DNA of 64,000 nt from positions 1,178,001-1,242,000 of the forward strand of contig NZ_CP045430.1 in assembly GCF_005886805.2 (NCBI RefSeq), read 5' to 3'. The translations under genes and the position numbers were made by a program. Positions 9,038 to 18,614 of the stretch are shown here, one piece after another (positions within the stretch are counted from its first letter, which is position 1; every line of letters begins with the position of its first letter). The stretch comes from Pseudoalteromonas rubra (lineage in GTDB: Bacteria > Pseudomonadota > Gammaproteobacteria > Enterobacterales > Alteromonadaceae). The notes under the pieces were generated by a model, which made no database searches, was not told where the DNA came from, and saw nothing but the letters and a program-made list of their open reading frames with translations.

Positions 9038-10915
9038 TTACTTAGAGTTAGGATCGTACAACCACAGGGTGTTATTTTCCTGGATACCGTCTTCACCAAT
9101 GATGATGCGGCCGTCCTGCATAACAATCACGTTATCAGGCTGAGATAGCTGATTGACATCACACTTTTGTGCACCAGTCAGGCTAGAGCGGTGCGTACCA
9201 CCCATAACAACAGGCTCAATACGAGTCAGGTTGTAGTTGTTATCGATGTGGGCACGGTAAACACCACCACAATCTTTAACACGCGCAGACAGTTGAATAT
9301 CACCTTCCGGATCAGTCATCGTGTTATCAATGTCTGCAACGCCGATATACATGTATGCCTGCTCAACCACTTCGCCAGGAACCATGTCCTGACCAGTTAC
9401 GGCTTCTACTACGCGATCGTAGTTGATGCTGATCCCTTCCAGCTTACGCCATTCTGCCGTTGCGCCTAATTGTCTTGCCGCCTGACGAGACTCCAGGAAT
9501 GCTGAACGGTTATCCATTGGCTTGCCCGCCGTAACCAGACCACCACCTTGCGCCAGTGTTGGGTAAGTTTCTGCACCATCTGCCCATGCTTTTACGTCAG
9601 CCACAGAAAGATAGCTTGTCTGGCCTTCAACGAAGTCTTCAGTGTCGATCTCATCGTACTCAGCAACCCAGGCTTCAATTTCGGCATTGGTGCCCGATGC
9701 AATTTCAACCCACTCAACATCAAAACCAGTCACAGCCGGATCGTTCAGGCCCTTGTCCTGAGTCAACTTCGCACCATAAAGCGTACCTGAGCTCAGGTCT
9801 TTAGGTTGATCTGCAACGAACTTAAACAGTACACCGCCGGTATCATCCTGAGAAGAGTACACTGTGCGTTCATCAGGCATAACTAAGGAGTTTTCATGCT
9901 CGTAACGACCAATGGTGAAATGCTTCACAACATCTGGTGTATCAGAAAGCGGATTTTGCACTTCAGCAATATAACCGTAGCGGTAAGGGTTAGGGAATTC
10001 AGGCGTAACCAACTCTTTCATTCTGTCTATACGCGTGAAGGCCGGGTCATTCCACTCAGCATGTTGAGTAGTGTCGACGTCAGATCTTACAATCCACTCT
10101 TCAGACGTTAGCGGTGTGCCCCATGGAGATACTGAGCCAAAACAGTTTGCCGCGGTGCCTTTGACTCCATCAAAGTCGAGCATCATGGCTTCTTCAATGT
10201 TCCATGTACCTGCGTCGCTCTTGCTCATTTTAAGACGGCTCATGCCACCTGGGTATGATTCCCAGTTAGTAAACAGATAACCTGTATTTTCTTCGTCAGC
10301 ACTTGGAATAAAACCATTGAAGTCCGGGTTATCATTTTCAATGATCTTGTCACCAGATGTGATACCGTAGTGCACACCTAAGCCACCGGCCAGGCCTTTT
10401 TCGCCCAGGTCGGCATACACATCACCGGTCTGACCCAGGATCTGATATTGACCAATCGCAGTCACAACCGTTTGCATCTCAAACTCTGTCGCTGGAACAG
10501 GTGAGCTCACAATATTACGTGGTAACTCGTTGAAATTAACACCCGTTAATACACCCACAGTACCACCGTTGTAAGGGCGTTCGTTTCCATCTTCCAATGT
10601 ATTCGCATCGCTTGGGTGCTGAACATTGAAGAACAAATCACCTTGCTCAGTCAGGAACAAACCTGTGACTTCAGCACCTGCTGGCACAGTGGCGATACGG
10701 ATTAGGCCTGAACCACCGTTTTGACCATCTTTGCCTGCAACACCATCAGTGCCGTTTGTACCATTAGTACCGTTAGTGCCTTGCTCTCCCTGAACACCTT
10801 GCTCACCCTGAACACCTTGCTCGCCCTGAGGGCCTTGTTTACCATCATCACCATCACAGGCGGTCAATGCCACTGTGACGGCAGCGGCGATCAACGAATA
10901 TGCTATGCGCTTCAT
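9038..10915 (-). CDS. PhoX/DUF839-like phosphatase lipoprotein with collagen-like N-terminal stalk
   Basis: The 625-residue product has a lipoprotein signal ending in LTAC (cysteine 20). Residues about 25-70 are Gly-X-Y repeats (GPQGEQGVQGEQG, then GTNGTNGTNG), a collagen-like stalk. The remaining ~550 residues have PhoX/DUF839 character: TGYLFTNWESYPGG, a Glu/Asp-rich strand set, YEHENSLVMPDERTVYSSQDD, GVLFKFVADQ, and near the end DNVIVMQDGRIIIGEDG. PhoX enzymes are calcium/iron alkaline phosphatases that release phosphate from organic esters in the periplasm or at the surface. The stalk may hold the enzyme away from the membrane or trimerise it, which is inference. GAGTAACT just before the ATG on the coding strand is a plausible ribosome binding site. 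Confidence 0.82.
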   Translation of the reverse strand: MKRIAYSLIAAAVTVALTACDGDDGKQGPQGEQGVQGEQGVQGEQGTNGTNGTNGTDGVAGKDGQNGGSGLIRIATVPAGAEVTGLFLTEQGDLFFNVQHPSDANTLEDGNERPYNGGTVGVLTGVNFNELPRNIVSSPVPATEFEMQTVVTAIGQYQILGQTGDVYADLGEKGLAGGLGVHYGITSGDKIIENDNPDFNGFIPSADEENTGYLFTNWESYPGGMSRLKMSKSDAGTWNIEEAMMLDFDGVKGTAANCFGSVSPWGTPLTSEEWIVRSDVDTTQHAEWNDPAFTRIDRMKELVTPEFPNPYRYGYIAEVQNPLSDTPDVVKHFTIGRYEHENSLVMPDERTVYSSQDDTGGVLFKFVADQPKDLSSGTLYGAKLTQDKGLNDPAVTGFDVEWVEIASGTNAEIEAWVAEYDEIDTEDFVEGQTSYLSVADVKAWADGAETYPTLAQGGGLVTAGKPMDNRSAFLESRQAARQLGATAEWRKLEGISINYDRVVEAVTGQDMVPGEVVEQAYMYIGVADIDNTMTDPEGDIQLSARVKDCGGVYRAHIDNNYNLTRIEPVVMGGTHRSSLTGAQKCDVNQLSQPDNVIVMQDGRIIIGEDGIQENNTLWLYDPNSK

Positions 10916-11158
10916 TAGTTACTCCGAGTTAGTTGCTACGATTGCTACAGTTATTGTTATAAAGCGCACAATAGGTTGGAGTGAACCGGTTACAGATACA
11001 TTGCTTAAATGTTAAGGTTTTCAGTCATTTATAAGTCAATCAAAAGACACAAGGAATAAATTATTGCTATCCCTTGATGTAAAGGGGGTTTACACAGGAT
11101 TGAATAACAAAAACAGGTATAATGCGTTTAGCATTTGCATACACCTTTTTTAGAGATC

Positions 11159-11701
11159 ATGAATTTACCAACTTACGGATTTGGCGCAGAGCAAGGTTTG
11201 CTGGCCATTTATGTCGAGCACCCGCCAAAACTTTCAGAATTTCAAAAGTTAAATAAAGTCATAGCCTTACAGACTGGAGAAATTAATTACATCAACCAGC
11301 AATGTGGTAATGGTTGGCGCAAGGTGTTTAATGTGTATGCCAAATTTATAGCAGAACTCAGTCACCCAGATCACGATTTTACTAACCAGCCAGAACATTA
11401 CTCAAGCTGGCAAAAATACCGGGATAAGCGACTGTTACAGCAGGGATGTCAGGAGGCTTTGCTGTTTTCTGCGCCAGATCTGGCAGCAAATCGCTATGAC
11501 TGGCACATTATAGCGGGCCGCACCTATGCAAAGGCATTGCTCCGGGATCATATTTTTACTAACTCTTTGCACTGGCTGGATGAGGAGTTTGCCATTGATC
11601 CCGTCAATAAGTTGCTGATCTGCCCGTATTTGGATTATCGCCAGCTTAGTAATATTAAGATCTCAAAATTAGTTGAGTTGCTCAATACAGGCCATGCCTG
11701 A
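11159..11701 (+). CDS. DUF6942-like hypothetical protein
   Basis: I prefer the ATG at 11159 (MNLPTYGFG). An in-frame ATG lies 24 bases upstream. The ~180-residue soluble protein has no signal or membrane segment. It is rich in aromatic residues and contains the phrases GNGWRKVFNVYAKF and DWHIIAGRTYAKALL. I associate this pattern with a Vibrio/Pseudoalteromonas family of unknown function (DUF6942), from memory and not verified. It is convergent with the methyltransferase gene, with a one-base gap between stop codons. Confidence 0.6.
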   Translation: MNLPTYGFGAEQGLLAIYVEHPPKLSEFQKLNKVIALQTGEINYINQQCGNGWRKVFNVYAKFIAELSHPDHDFTNQPEHYSSWQKYRDKRLLQQGCQEALLFSAPDLAANRYDWHIIAGRTYAKALLRDHIFTNSLHWLDEEFAIDPVNKLLICPYLDYRQLSNIKISKLVELLNTGHA

Positions 11702-11702
11702 C

Positions 11703-12368
11703 TTATTGCCTGACGCAAGTTAAGCCACTGAATCCAAGGGCTTTAAAGAACATATGCGCGGACGAAAAGCCACTTTCATCCAACAGCTCTGCCAGCCGGA
11801 TCCGGTCGAGTGGGTAAAATTCGTGCTCCAGATTGTAGCGCATACGTTCTTCACCAACCGCAGTCAGCCCCATAGCGCGGCAATGCTTAAGCTGAGACTC
11901 GCGCTCAAACTGGGTTTCGGGCTTCATCAAGTCTGCCAGTAGCAGCTGTTTACCAGGTTTGAGATTGCTATGAATTGACGCCAATAGTGCCAGCTTAGCG
12001 CCATTATCCGGCACAAAATGCATCACCAGCAGACACAGTGCGACATCAGCCTGATATTGTCCGGACTCCAATGGTCCCGAATGTATGGTCACGCGCTCCG
12101 AGAGCCCGGAGTTAGTAAAATTTTGATCTGCGATGGCCAACATGTCGTCAGAGACATCTTGTACGATGAAAGTCCAGTGTGGATTGCTATGGGCCAGCTG
12201 TAATACTTCTTTGCCCGTACCAGCTCCCACGATCAAAATTTGCGCTTCCTGAGGGAGCACAGTCTGTAATTGTGCCTGCACCAATTCATGAAGCAGCTGA
12301 TAACCGGGCACCAGGCGCTCAATACGGCTGTCGTAATGGGTTGCTTCATCCTGTGTAAAACTGGGCAT
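11703..12368 (-). CDS. Class I SAM-dependent methyltransferase
   Basis: The 221-residue protein has a classical Rossmann methyltransferase core. Motif I is ILIVGAGTGKEVLQL (about residues 44-58), followed by the acidic end of strand 2 (FIVQDVS) and a motif IV-like segment (VALCLLVMHFVPDNG). The substrate is not evident. The C-terminal part (LDRIRLAELLDESGF) is like small-molecule methyltransferases such as those in the tRNA cmo5U carboxy-SAM synthase group. It follows sbcC by only 9 bases in the same direction and is probably co-transcribed with sbcDC. Confidence 0.8.
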   Translation of the reverse strand: MPSFTQDEATHYDSRIERLVPGYQLLHELVQAQLQTVLPQEAQILIVGAGTGKEVLQLAHSNPHWTFIVQDVSDDMLAIADQNFTNSGLSERVTIHSGPLESGQYQADVALCLLVMHFVPDNGAKLALLASIHSNLKPGKQLLLADLMKPETQFERESQLKHCRAMGLTAVGEERMRYNLEHEFYPLDRIRLAELLDESGFSSAHMFFKALGFSGLTCVRQ

Positions 12369-12377
12369 GGTATGTCC

Positions 12378-15300
12378 TTATCGTTCACTGATGGTGACCG
12401 ACGAATACCCGCCAGCCTGTTTCTGTACTTTAATTTGTGTAGCGACTCGCTCCGTCATTTCGGCCACATGAGAAATCACGCCCACTTTGCGCCCTTGTGA
12501 CTGCAATGCATCGAGCGCGTCCAGTGCCACGCTGAGCGTTTGTGGATCCAAAGTGCCGAACCCTTCGTCGATAAACAGCGAATTGATTTGCACCTGATTT
12601 GAAGACAGAGACGCCAGACCCAATGCCAGCGCCAGGGAAACCAGGAAGGACTCACCACCGGACAAAGTGTTTACACTGCGCTGTTCATCGGCCATATCAC
12701 GGTCAATAATGGCGATCTCCAGCGACTGACCGATGACGGTCAGGCGATAACGATGACTCAGACTGCCAAGGTGATGATTAGCATATTGCAACAAGATCCT
12801 GAGCGTTTGTGTTTGAGCCAGATTACGCATGGTTTTGCCCGTGGCGTCACCCAATAAGCGATTTAACAGGTGCCAGTGCTCGTATTCGGCCTGCTGCGCC
12901 TGAAGTGCCTCATATTGCTCGGCCAGATAAGCCTGGTTATCCTCATGCTGTTTCAGTACTGCATTTACACTGATCAACTGCGCCTGATTGGCATCGCGCG
13001 CTTGTTGCAACTGAACCAGTCGCTCGGTAAGGTGTGCCTGGGCTTGCTCGGTCACAGGCTTAGCGCGCAAAGATGCGAGTTCTTCTTGCAGGTGAGCGTG
13101 TTTATTCTGTGCACTATGTAATGCTTTATTCACAGCCTCATATTCGGCCAGCAAAGCTTGCCACTGCGATTTATCCCACTGTAACAGCGCCTCAACATCC
13201 GCTTCTGTGAGCGTGTCGAACTGAGTTTGCAGCTCCGCCAGCCAACTCTGGTAACGAGTTTGAACTTTTGCCAGCGACGCTTGCAGCTGCTGCTTTGATT
13301 GCTGCTTGTGTGCCAGCGTCAGTGCCTGTGATTCCTGCGCCTGACGCAGATCTGAGACTCGTTGTGTTGCCTGAGCTAGCAAACTCTCAGCTTGCTGTTG
13401 TTCATCCAATAAAGACTGATGCCAGTTGTCTGCACTGATCTCAAGTGGCTGGATCGCTGTTCGTTCACGGGTCAGTACGTCCCCTTTTTCAGTCAGAGCG
13501 TGGCGGGCTTGCGCCGTTTTATAAAGCTGTGCCTGTTTATCCTGACTTTGCTGGCGTAGCAGTTTAGCCTGCTGTTCACCTTCATCAATCTTTTGCTGTA
13601 ATTCACTGAGCTGTTGCAGTTGCTGCTGCCTGACATGCACTTGCTCGCCCAATTGAGTGATAGCTTGATCCGGTGATTGCTCAAACACCTGCCACCATGC
13701 AGAGGTTGAATATATCTGCCGGACCTGCGACAGGGTTTCTTGCTGCTCTGTCGCAAGCTCTGTTTGCCGGGTTTGGGCATAAGCCATTGCCTGTGAGGCA
13801 CGTTCGAGCTGACTTTGTAACTGTTGGTTTTGTTGTTCCAGTTGCTGTATGTCGCGCTGAGCTGTCTGCTGTTGCTGCCAAAGCTGTTGCTGTGTTTTAC
13901 TCAGCTGGCTGTAGGTTTGTAGCTTGTGATCCAACTGAGCCAGCAACGCCTGAGGGTCCGGGGTATCGCGCAACTCAACAGGCAACTGCGCCAGTAATTC
14001 GGCAATTTGCGCAAACTTGCTATTGAGTTGTGCTTCATGTTGCAGTGCCGCCTGTAACTGACCATTGCATTGCTCAGCCTGACCAACCAGGTCATGGTAA
14101 CGTTGCTGCGACTGCGCGCGGGCTTGTTCAGCAGCCTGATATTGCGATTCAAAATCAGCAATCAGGGTTTGCCAGTGACTGTCGATGTGATCTACACCAT
14201 AAGGGTGCTCCGTCGAGCCACACACCATGCACTCCTGGCCCGCAACCAGCTGCGTTCTCAGTTTACTCACACTGTCACTGGCCCGAAAGCGGACTTGCTG
14301 CAAATTTTCCTGAGTCAGCAACACCCGCTGTCTGGTCAGTTCATCTTGCTGCTCAGTGTCTTTAAGTTGCTGTTGCAGGCTGTGATGTTGATGCCGCAGA
14401 CGATCAATGTGAAGCCGGTGCTCACCCTGCTCCTGTTGCAGCTGGGCATGCTGTGATTGGTTTTGCTGCGCCTGAATTAACTGAGTACGCTGAAATTGTA
14501 ATGTCTCATAATCCAGCTCACTCAACTGCGACTGAGTCGTGCTCAGGTTTTGCTGAATATCGGCTAATTGTTGATGTAATTCTGTCAGTCTGGGTTGCAG
14601 CGCCTGTTGCGTTTGTGTGTCTTTGTCTGCACAGGCTTGTGTGTGTTGTTGCTCATCCGCCAGTTTACCAAGCTGTGCCTGACATGCCTGCCAGTGTTTT
14701 AATACACCGCTGATCTGTGACCACTGCTCACTCACACGCGTCAGATCCAGGTCTGTCTGGCAGTCTTGCTGCAATCGAGCAACCTGCTGACCATCTTTTT
14801 GTAGCTGAGCCCCCAGCGTTTCACTGCGCTGTTGCAATGCTTCATGCTGCTCACGCTGCTCGTTATGTTCTGCACTGTTTTGTGCCAGCAGCTGTTTGTT
14901 GGCTTCGCGCTGCTGGTCCAGCTCACGTAATGATTGCAGGGCAGGGGTACTGATCTGCAACTGGCTTTTTGCCTCACTAAGTCGTGTCTGAGCGGCCTGT
15001 AGTTGATCTTGTGCAATGCGGATCTGCGGCGCGTATTCCTGCTGTTGCAACTGGCTGATATCAAGCTCTAGTTGCTTAAGCTGGGCAGTCATATCCCGAG
15101 CCTGAGCCCGGTTATCTGCGATCACCTCGACAGCTTTGGCGCGCCTCGCTTTATCAAAGTCATGGGCTTGCATAGTCAGTCGCTGCTGGCAATCGGCCTG
15201 TTCCTGCTCAGCCTGATGACATTGCTCGGCCAGCTTGTCACAAGCCTGATACCATTGAATGCCTTGCTCCAGATGCTTTTCTTCATCACGAGCCGTGGCA

Positions 15301-16034
15301 ATGGCAGCGGTCAAATCGGCTGCGTTTTGCTGATTTTCGGCCAGAGCTTCATCGCTGAGTAAAGTGACATGGTTAAGTGATTGCTTACGCTGTTCCAGCG
15401 CATCTTGCTTTGCTTTATGATGCTCAAATATGGCTTTACCTATCACGCTGAACTTAGCCGTGCCGGTAAGCGTTTCGAGCAACTGCGCCCGCTCATCACT
15501 GTTGGCTTTCAAAAATGCAGCAAATTCATGTTGTGCGAGAAGCACCGCACGAGAAAACTGTTCAAAGTTCAGGCCCAGTAACTGTTCCAGCAGTTGTTTG
15601 GCCTCGGTGGTTTTGGTAGCCAGTACCGTATCATCAGCAAGGCGCACCACCTGATGTTCAGCTTCTTTAATACGGCCATCCAACTTATTCCGGGCGCGGC
15701 CGACACGCCAGCTGGCACGGTATTGATCGCCATCCTGACCACAAAACGTTACTTCGGCGCGGGCGCTGACACAGCCACGGCGCAGCAGGTTTCGGGGATC
15801 ATTGAGTTTCAGCTCATCGCCGTTGAGCATCACTTTGTTTTTTGCATCAGCCTTGAGTCGAGCGGTTTTACCGTACAATGCCAGACATATTGCATCCAGC
15901 AAGGTGCTTTTACCCGCGCCAGTATCGCCGGTGATGGCAAACAGGCCGGTGTCTTTTAACGGTGGCTGGGTAAAATCAATGTCGGCATCCGCCAGTGACG
16001 CCAGGTTTTGCACCTGGATCCCTAGTAGTTTCAT
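12378..16034 (-). CDS. sbcC: Exonuclease subunit SbcC
   Basis: I start at the ATG at 16034 (MKLLGIQVQNLAS), which overlaps the sbcD stop in an ATGA arrangement. The ~1218-residue SMC-like ATPase has Walker A GDTGAGKST at about residues 33-41. Very long glutamine-rich coiled coils flank a zinc hook (CMVCG near the middle). The C-terminal ABC signature LSGGESFLVSLALALG and Walker B SLFIDEGFGTLD follow. SbcC pairs with SbcD to form the bacterial Mre11-Rad50 complex, which cleaves DNA hairpins and protein-blocked ends. Hairpins at long palindromes and inverted repeats are its typical target. Confidence 0.97.
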   Translation of the reverse strand: MKLLGIQVQNLASLADADIDFTQPPLKDTGLFAITGDTGAGKSTLLDAICLALYGKTARLKADAKNKVMLNGDELKLNDPRNLLRRGCVSARAEVTFCGQDGDQYRASWRVGRARNKLDGRIKEAEHQVVRLADDTVLATKTTEAKQLLEQLLGLNFEQFSRAVLLAQHEFAAFLKANSDERAQLLETLTGTAKFSVIGKAIFEHHKAKQDALEQRKQSLNHVTLLSDEALAENQQNAADLTAAIATARDEEKHLEQGIQWYQACDKLAEQCHQAEQEQADCQQRLTMQAHDFDKARRAKAVEVIADNRAQARDMTAQLKQLELDISQLQQQEYAPQIRIAQDQLQAAQTRLSEAKSQLQISTPALQSLRELDQQREANKQLLAQNSAEHNEQREQHEALQQRSETLGAQLQKDGQQVARLQQDCQTDLDLTRVSEQWSQISGVLKHWQACQAQLGKLADEQQHTQACADKDTQTQQALQPRLTELHQQLADIQQNLSTTQSQLSELDYETLQFQRTQLIQAQQNQSQHAQLQQEQGEHRLHIDRLRHQHHSLQQQLKDTEQQDELTRQRVLLTQENLQQVRFRASDSVSKLRTQLVAGQECMVCGSTEHPYGVDHIDSHWQTLIADFESQYQAAEQARAQSQQRYHDLVGQAEQCNGQLQAALQHEAQLNSKFAQIAELLAQLPVELRDTPDPQALLAQLDHKLQTYSQLSKTQQQLWQQQQTAQRDIQQLEQQNQQLQSQLERASQAMAYAQTRQTELATEQQETLSQVRQIYSTSAWWQVFEQSPDQAITQLGEQVHVRQQQLQQLSELQQKIDEGEQQAKLLRQQSQDKQAQLYKTAQARHALTEKGDVLTRERTAIQPLEISADNWHQSLLDEQQQAESLLAQATQRVSDLRQAQESQALTLAHKQQSKQQLQASLAKVQTRYQSWLAELQTQFDTLTEADVEALLQWDKSQWQALLAEYEAVNKALHSAQNKHAHLQEELASLRAKPVTEQAQAHLTERLVQLQQARDANQAQLISVNAVLKQHEDNQAYLAEQYEALQAQQAEYEHWHLLNRLLGDATGKTMRNLAQTQTLRILLQYANHHLGSLSHRYRLTVIGQSLEIAIIDRDMADEQRSVNTLSGGESFLVSLALALGLASLSSNQVQINSLFIDEGFGTLDPQTLSVALDALDALQSQGRKVGVISHVAEMTERVATQIKVQKQAGGYSSVTISER

Positions 16035-17251
16035 GCTTCCTGCTCCTGTACACTGGCCAGTACCTGCATCAGGCAATCTTGCAAAGCTTGCGGCACGGCT
16101 TGTTCACTGTCTATCTGTGCCCGATACGCCAACTCTAATAAACTCACGGGTTCCAGTTTCTCAACCTGCCCCAGGTCTTCAAAATGCGGCATGTCTGCGC
16201 TCTGTTGCGTATTACTCACACGCTCAATGCCACAGAAGTGCACTTGTTTATCCGTCAGTGCCTGTTCAATCTTAGTGCGAAACTGACTATCGGTGTCACT
16301 GGCATTGAGCCGCAGCCTCAGGTAGGGCGTTGCTGCGCCCTGGCTCTGGTATTGCGATAAGTCGAGTTCGTTGAGCAAGGCAATGAGCTCATCCAACGTC
16401 GCCCCACCGCGCTCGGGCAGTAAAATCACCGGTTTAAGGCGCGGCACGTCAAGGGGCTTTACACTGCTAAGCTTGTTATCAGAAAACTCGACCAACAGTA
16501 CCTGATGACGATAATTACGCTCAGAAAACGACATCGGCAGGGGTGTACCGCAATAGCGAATAGCCTCACTGCCAGCGACTTTTTGCGCTTTATGTAAGTG
16601 TCCAAGTGCAACATAATCGGGACGTTCCCCAAATACATCCGCAGTAATGGCATCAAACCCGCCAATGGTGATATTGCGCTCTGAATCGCCGGAAATACTG
16701 CCACCTTTGGCATGTAAATGACCCATAGCCAGCACCGGGAGTTGTGCATCTACCCCCTGGTAAGCGGCCTGGTATGCGCGTTCAACGCCACGTTGATAGG
16801 CCAAAGGATCATCGGCTTGAGTATCCAGATCGGCGCTGCGTAAAAACGGCATGGCCACAACCTGCAAAGTGCCAAGGTCAGTATTGAGGGTTTTTACCAC
16901 ATCCTGGGGATTATGCTTATCAAACCGGCCGACAACATGGGTGTCGAATTGACTCAGCAGTGGTTTAGCCGTTTCTATTCGATTCGCTGAATCATGATTA
17001 CCCGCGGTGATCACAATGTGTAAGTCTGGATTATCGGCTTTTGCACGCCTGATAAAGGCATACAGCTGCTGCTCAGCCACCGCCGAAGGCGTAGCACTGT
17101 GATAAATGTCGCCACTGACAATCAGTACATTAATTTGATGAGAAGTGAGTGTATCGCACAGCCAGTCCAGAAAATGCTGATGTTCAGCATGACGGCTGTG
17201 CTCGTAAAACTGTTGACCCAGATGCCAGTCGGATGTGTGTAAAACCTTCAT
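16031..17251 (-). CDS. sbcD: Exonuclease subunit SbcD
   Basis: The 406-residue protein shows the Mre11-type phosphoesterase motifs in order: HTSDWHLGQ at the N-terminus, VSGDIYHS, TAGNHDS, MGHLHA and ALGHLHKAQ. These bind two manganese ions for nuclease activity. It is the nuclease partner of SbcC, whose start codon overlaps its stop. The ATG is preceded on the coding strand by AAGGAACGC, a good ribosome binding site. Length and motif order are normal for the family. Confidence 0.96.
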   Translation of the reverse strand: MKVLHTSDWHLGQQFYEHSRHAEHQHFLDWLCDTLTSHQINVLIVSGDIYHSATPSAVAEQQLYAFIRRAKADNPDLHIVITAGNHDSANRIETAKPLLSQFDTHVVGRFDKHNPQDVVKTLNTDLGTLQVVAMPFLRSADLDTQADDPLAYQRGVERAYQAAYQGVDAQLPVLAMGHLHAKGGSISGDSERNITIGGFDAITADVFGERPDYVALGHLHKAQKVAGSEAIRYCGTPLPMSFSERNYRHQVLLVEFSDNKLSSVKPLDVPRLKPVILLPERGGATLDELIALLNELDLSQYQSQGAATPYLRLRLNASDTDSQFRTKIEQALTDKQVHFCGIERVSNTQQSADMPHFEDLGQVEKLEPVSLLELAYRAQIDSEQAVPQALQDCLMQVLASVQEQEA

Positions 17252-17304
17252 GCAGCGTTCCTTAACCTTAATGCCGGTTAATATACACTGCTTAGCTTAA
17301 TAGG

Positions 17305-17535
17305 TTAATGGCTGAGTTGACGCCAGGCGAAAATCATCACAGGGATCACAAGTAACCACAGCGCGCGAAGATAACGGTTCTGTCTGCCATTCAGACGTTT
17401 CAGTGCCGATTTCTCGTTACACGCAGCCACTTTATCAACATAAAAGTAGCCGTTATCCAGATACTCTTTACAGTTCTGTTCGTCCGCCGGTATGGCAACG
17501 AGTTTCTCTTGTTTTTTTAGTATGTAGAAATCCAT
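17305..17535 (-). CDS. Small membrane-anchored protein, unknown
   Basis: The likely start is the ATG at 17535 (MDFYILKKQEKLVAIPADEQN); a start 12 bases upstream is also in frame. The ~76-residue product has a charged N-terminal part and one C-terminal transmembrane helix (YLRALWLLVIPVMIFAW), so it would be tail-anchored with most of the protein in the cytoplasm. I do not recognise the family. It lies 53 bases after the start of sbcD in the same direction, so it may be a leading gene of that operon. Confidence 0.5.
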   Translation of the reverse strand: MDFYILKKQEKLVAIPADEQNCKEYLDNGYFYVDKVAACNEKSALKRLNGRQNRYLRALWLLVIPVMIFAWRQLSH

Positions 17536-17547
17536 ACTGCTCACCAC

Positions 17548-17970
17548 ATTTTTTGCTAAACGGGTACTTTGTACAGAGCAAAACCAACGCCAGTTTTACT
17601 CGCCGATTGAAAAGTCCGCGATTTTACTGGGAATTTAGTTCCGATTTCAACCATTGAATTTGGCTTTTTTAATTTATTTGTAAAATAGAGACAATAAATT
17701 TGCAAAATGGGAACTTGGCACGAAAATTTATTGTTATTTTGACATCATCACTATACTCATTTTATCACGCCCAAAACACGGGGTGAGTTACGTTTCGTGA
17801 CAATATAGACGAATGAGGCAAAATGACCATATATGCAAATCACTCAAAAGCAAAACGTACGCACTGCACACCGATTATTTCAATCCAGATAACAAGCTCA
17901 GCAGTAAAATAACAATAATTCCGCTCAATTCGCGGTATGATAAGACCCGAACACAACCAAGGGGTACCAC
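17548..17970. other. Intergenic region, nothing recognised
   Basis: This stretch is AT-rich, between divergent small genes. It includes ATTTATTTGTAAAATAGAGA-like tracts but no ORF of interest, RNA gene or repeat that I can support. It presumably contains the promoters of both neighbours. Confidence 0.45.
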
Positions 17971-18465
17971 ATGAGGGATCGGCTGATTGCCGCACTGGCA
18001 TTAATTTGGGCAAACACAGCAACAGCGCACCAAATAAAAGCTGCAATGACGACTGTACTGGTTGACTCGGGTAACGAGCAGATCGAATTAATGCACCGGT
18101 TTTACCTGCACGATACCGAGCATGCGGTGGAAGACTTGTTTGGTGAAGACGCCGACCTGTTTCAAAACCAATCTGACAGAGCCCGCTTTGCAGAATATGT
18201 GCATGACACAGTGGAATTAAAGGATGAAGCTGGCCAAGCCATTCCCTTGACGCTATACAATGGCAGTATTGACGGGCAATTTTTCTGGGTTATCCAGCGC
18301 GCCCCTATGCCAGTTAAATTGAGCCGCTTACAGATGCGTCATGATGCACTCAGAGATATCTGGCCAACCCAGGTCAATATGGTCAACTTCAAAACTCAGC
18401 ACGCTGTTCAGACTCTGCATTTTAACGGCGACGATACCTGGCTGTGGGTGAGGTTTTCTCAGTAA
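17971..18465 (+). CDS. DUF6702-like exported protein
   Basis: The 164-residue product starts with a signal peptide (MRDRLIAALALIWANTATA) cleaved before HQIKAAMTTV. The opening HQ, a histidine-rich early region (MHRFYLHDTEHAVEDLFG) and closing LWVRFSQ fit the DUF6702 family of periplasmic proteins, which is often found near metalloproteases or phosphatases. This is pattern recognition from memory. No function is established. The GGGGTACCAC before the ATG is a poor ribosome binding site. Confidence 0.6.
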   Translation: MRDRLIAALALIWANTATAHQIKAAMTTVLVDSGNEQIELMHRFYLHDTEHAVEDLFGEDADLFQNQSDRARFAEYVHDTVELKDEAGQAIPLTLYNGSIDGQFFWVIQRAPMPVKLSRLQMRHDALRDIWPTQVNMVNFKTQHAVQTLHFNGDDTWLWVRFSQ

Positions 18466-18614
18466 ACCCCAACAACTAACACTTTGCCCCAGTCACTAAA
18501 TAGCACACCAATCAGTTACACCTTGACACTTACTCTGCAGCGCGTTTAGAGAAGAAGGTAGGCATATGTTAGCCAGGTTATCGCCACCGAATCATCAAGT
18601 GGCAACCAGTGCAC

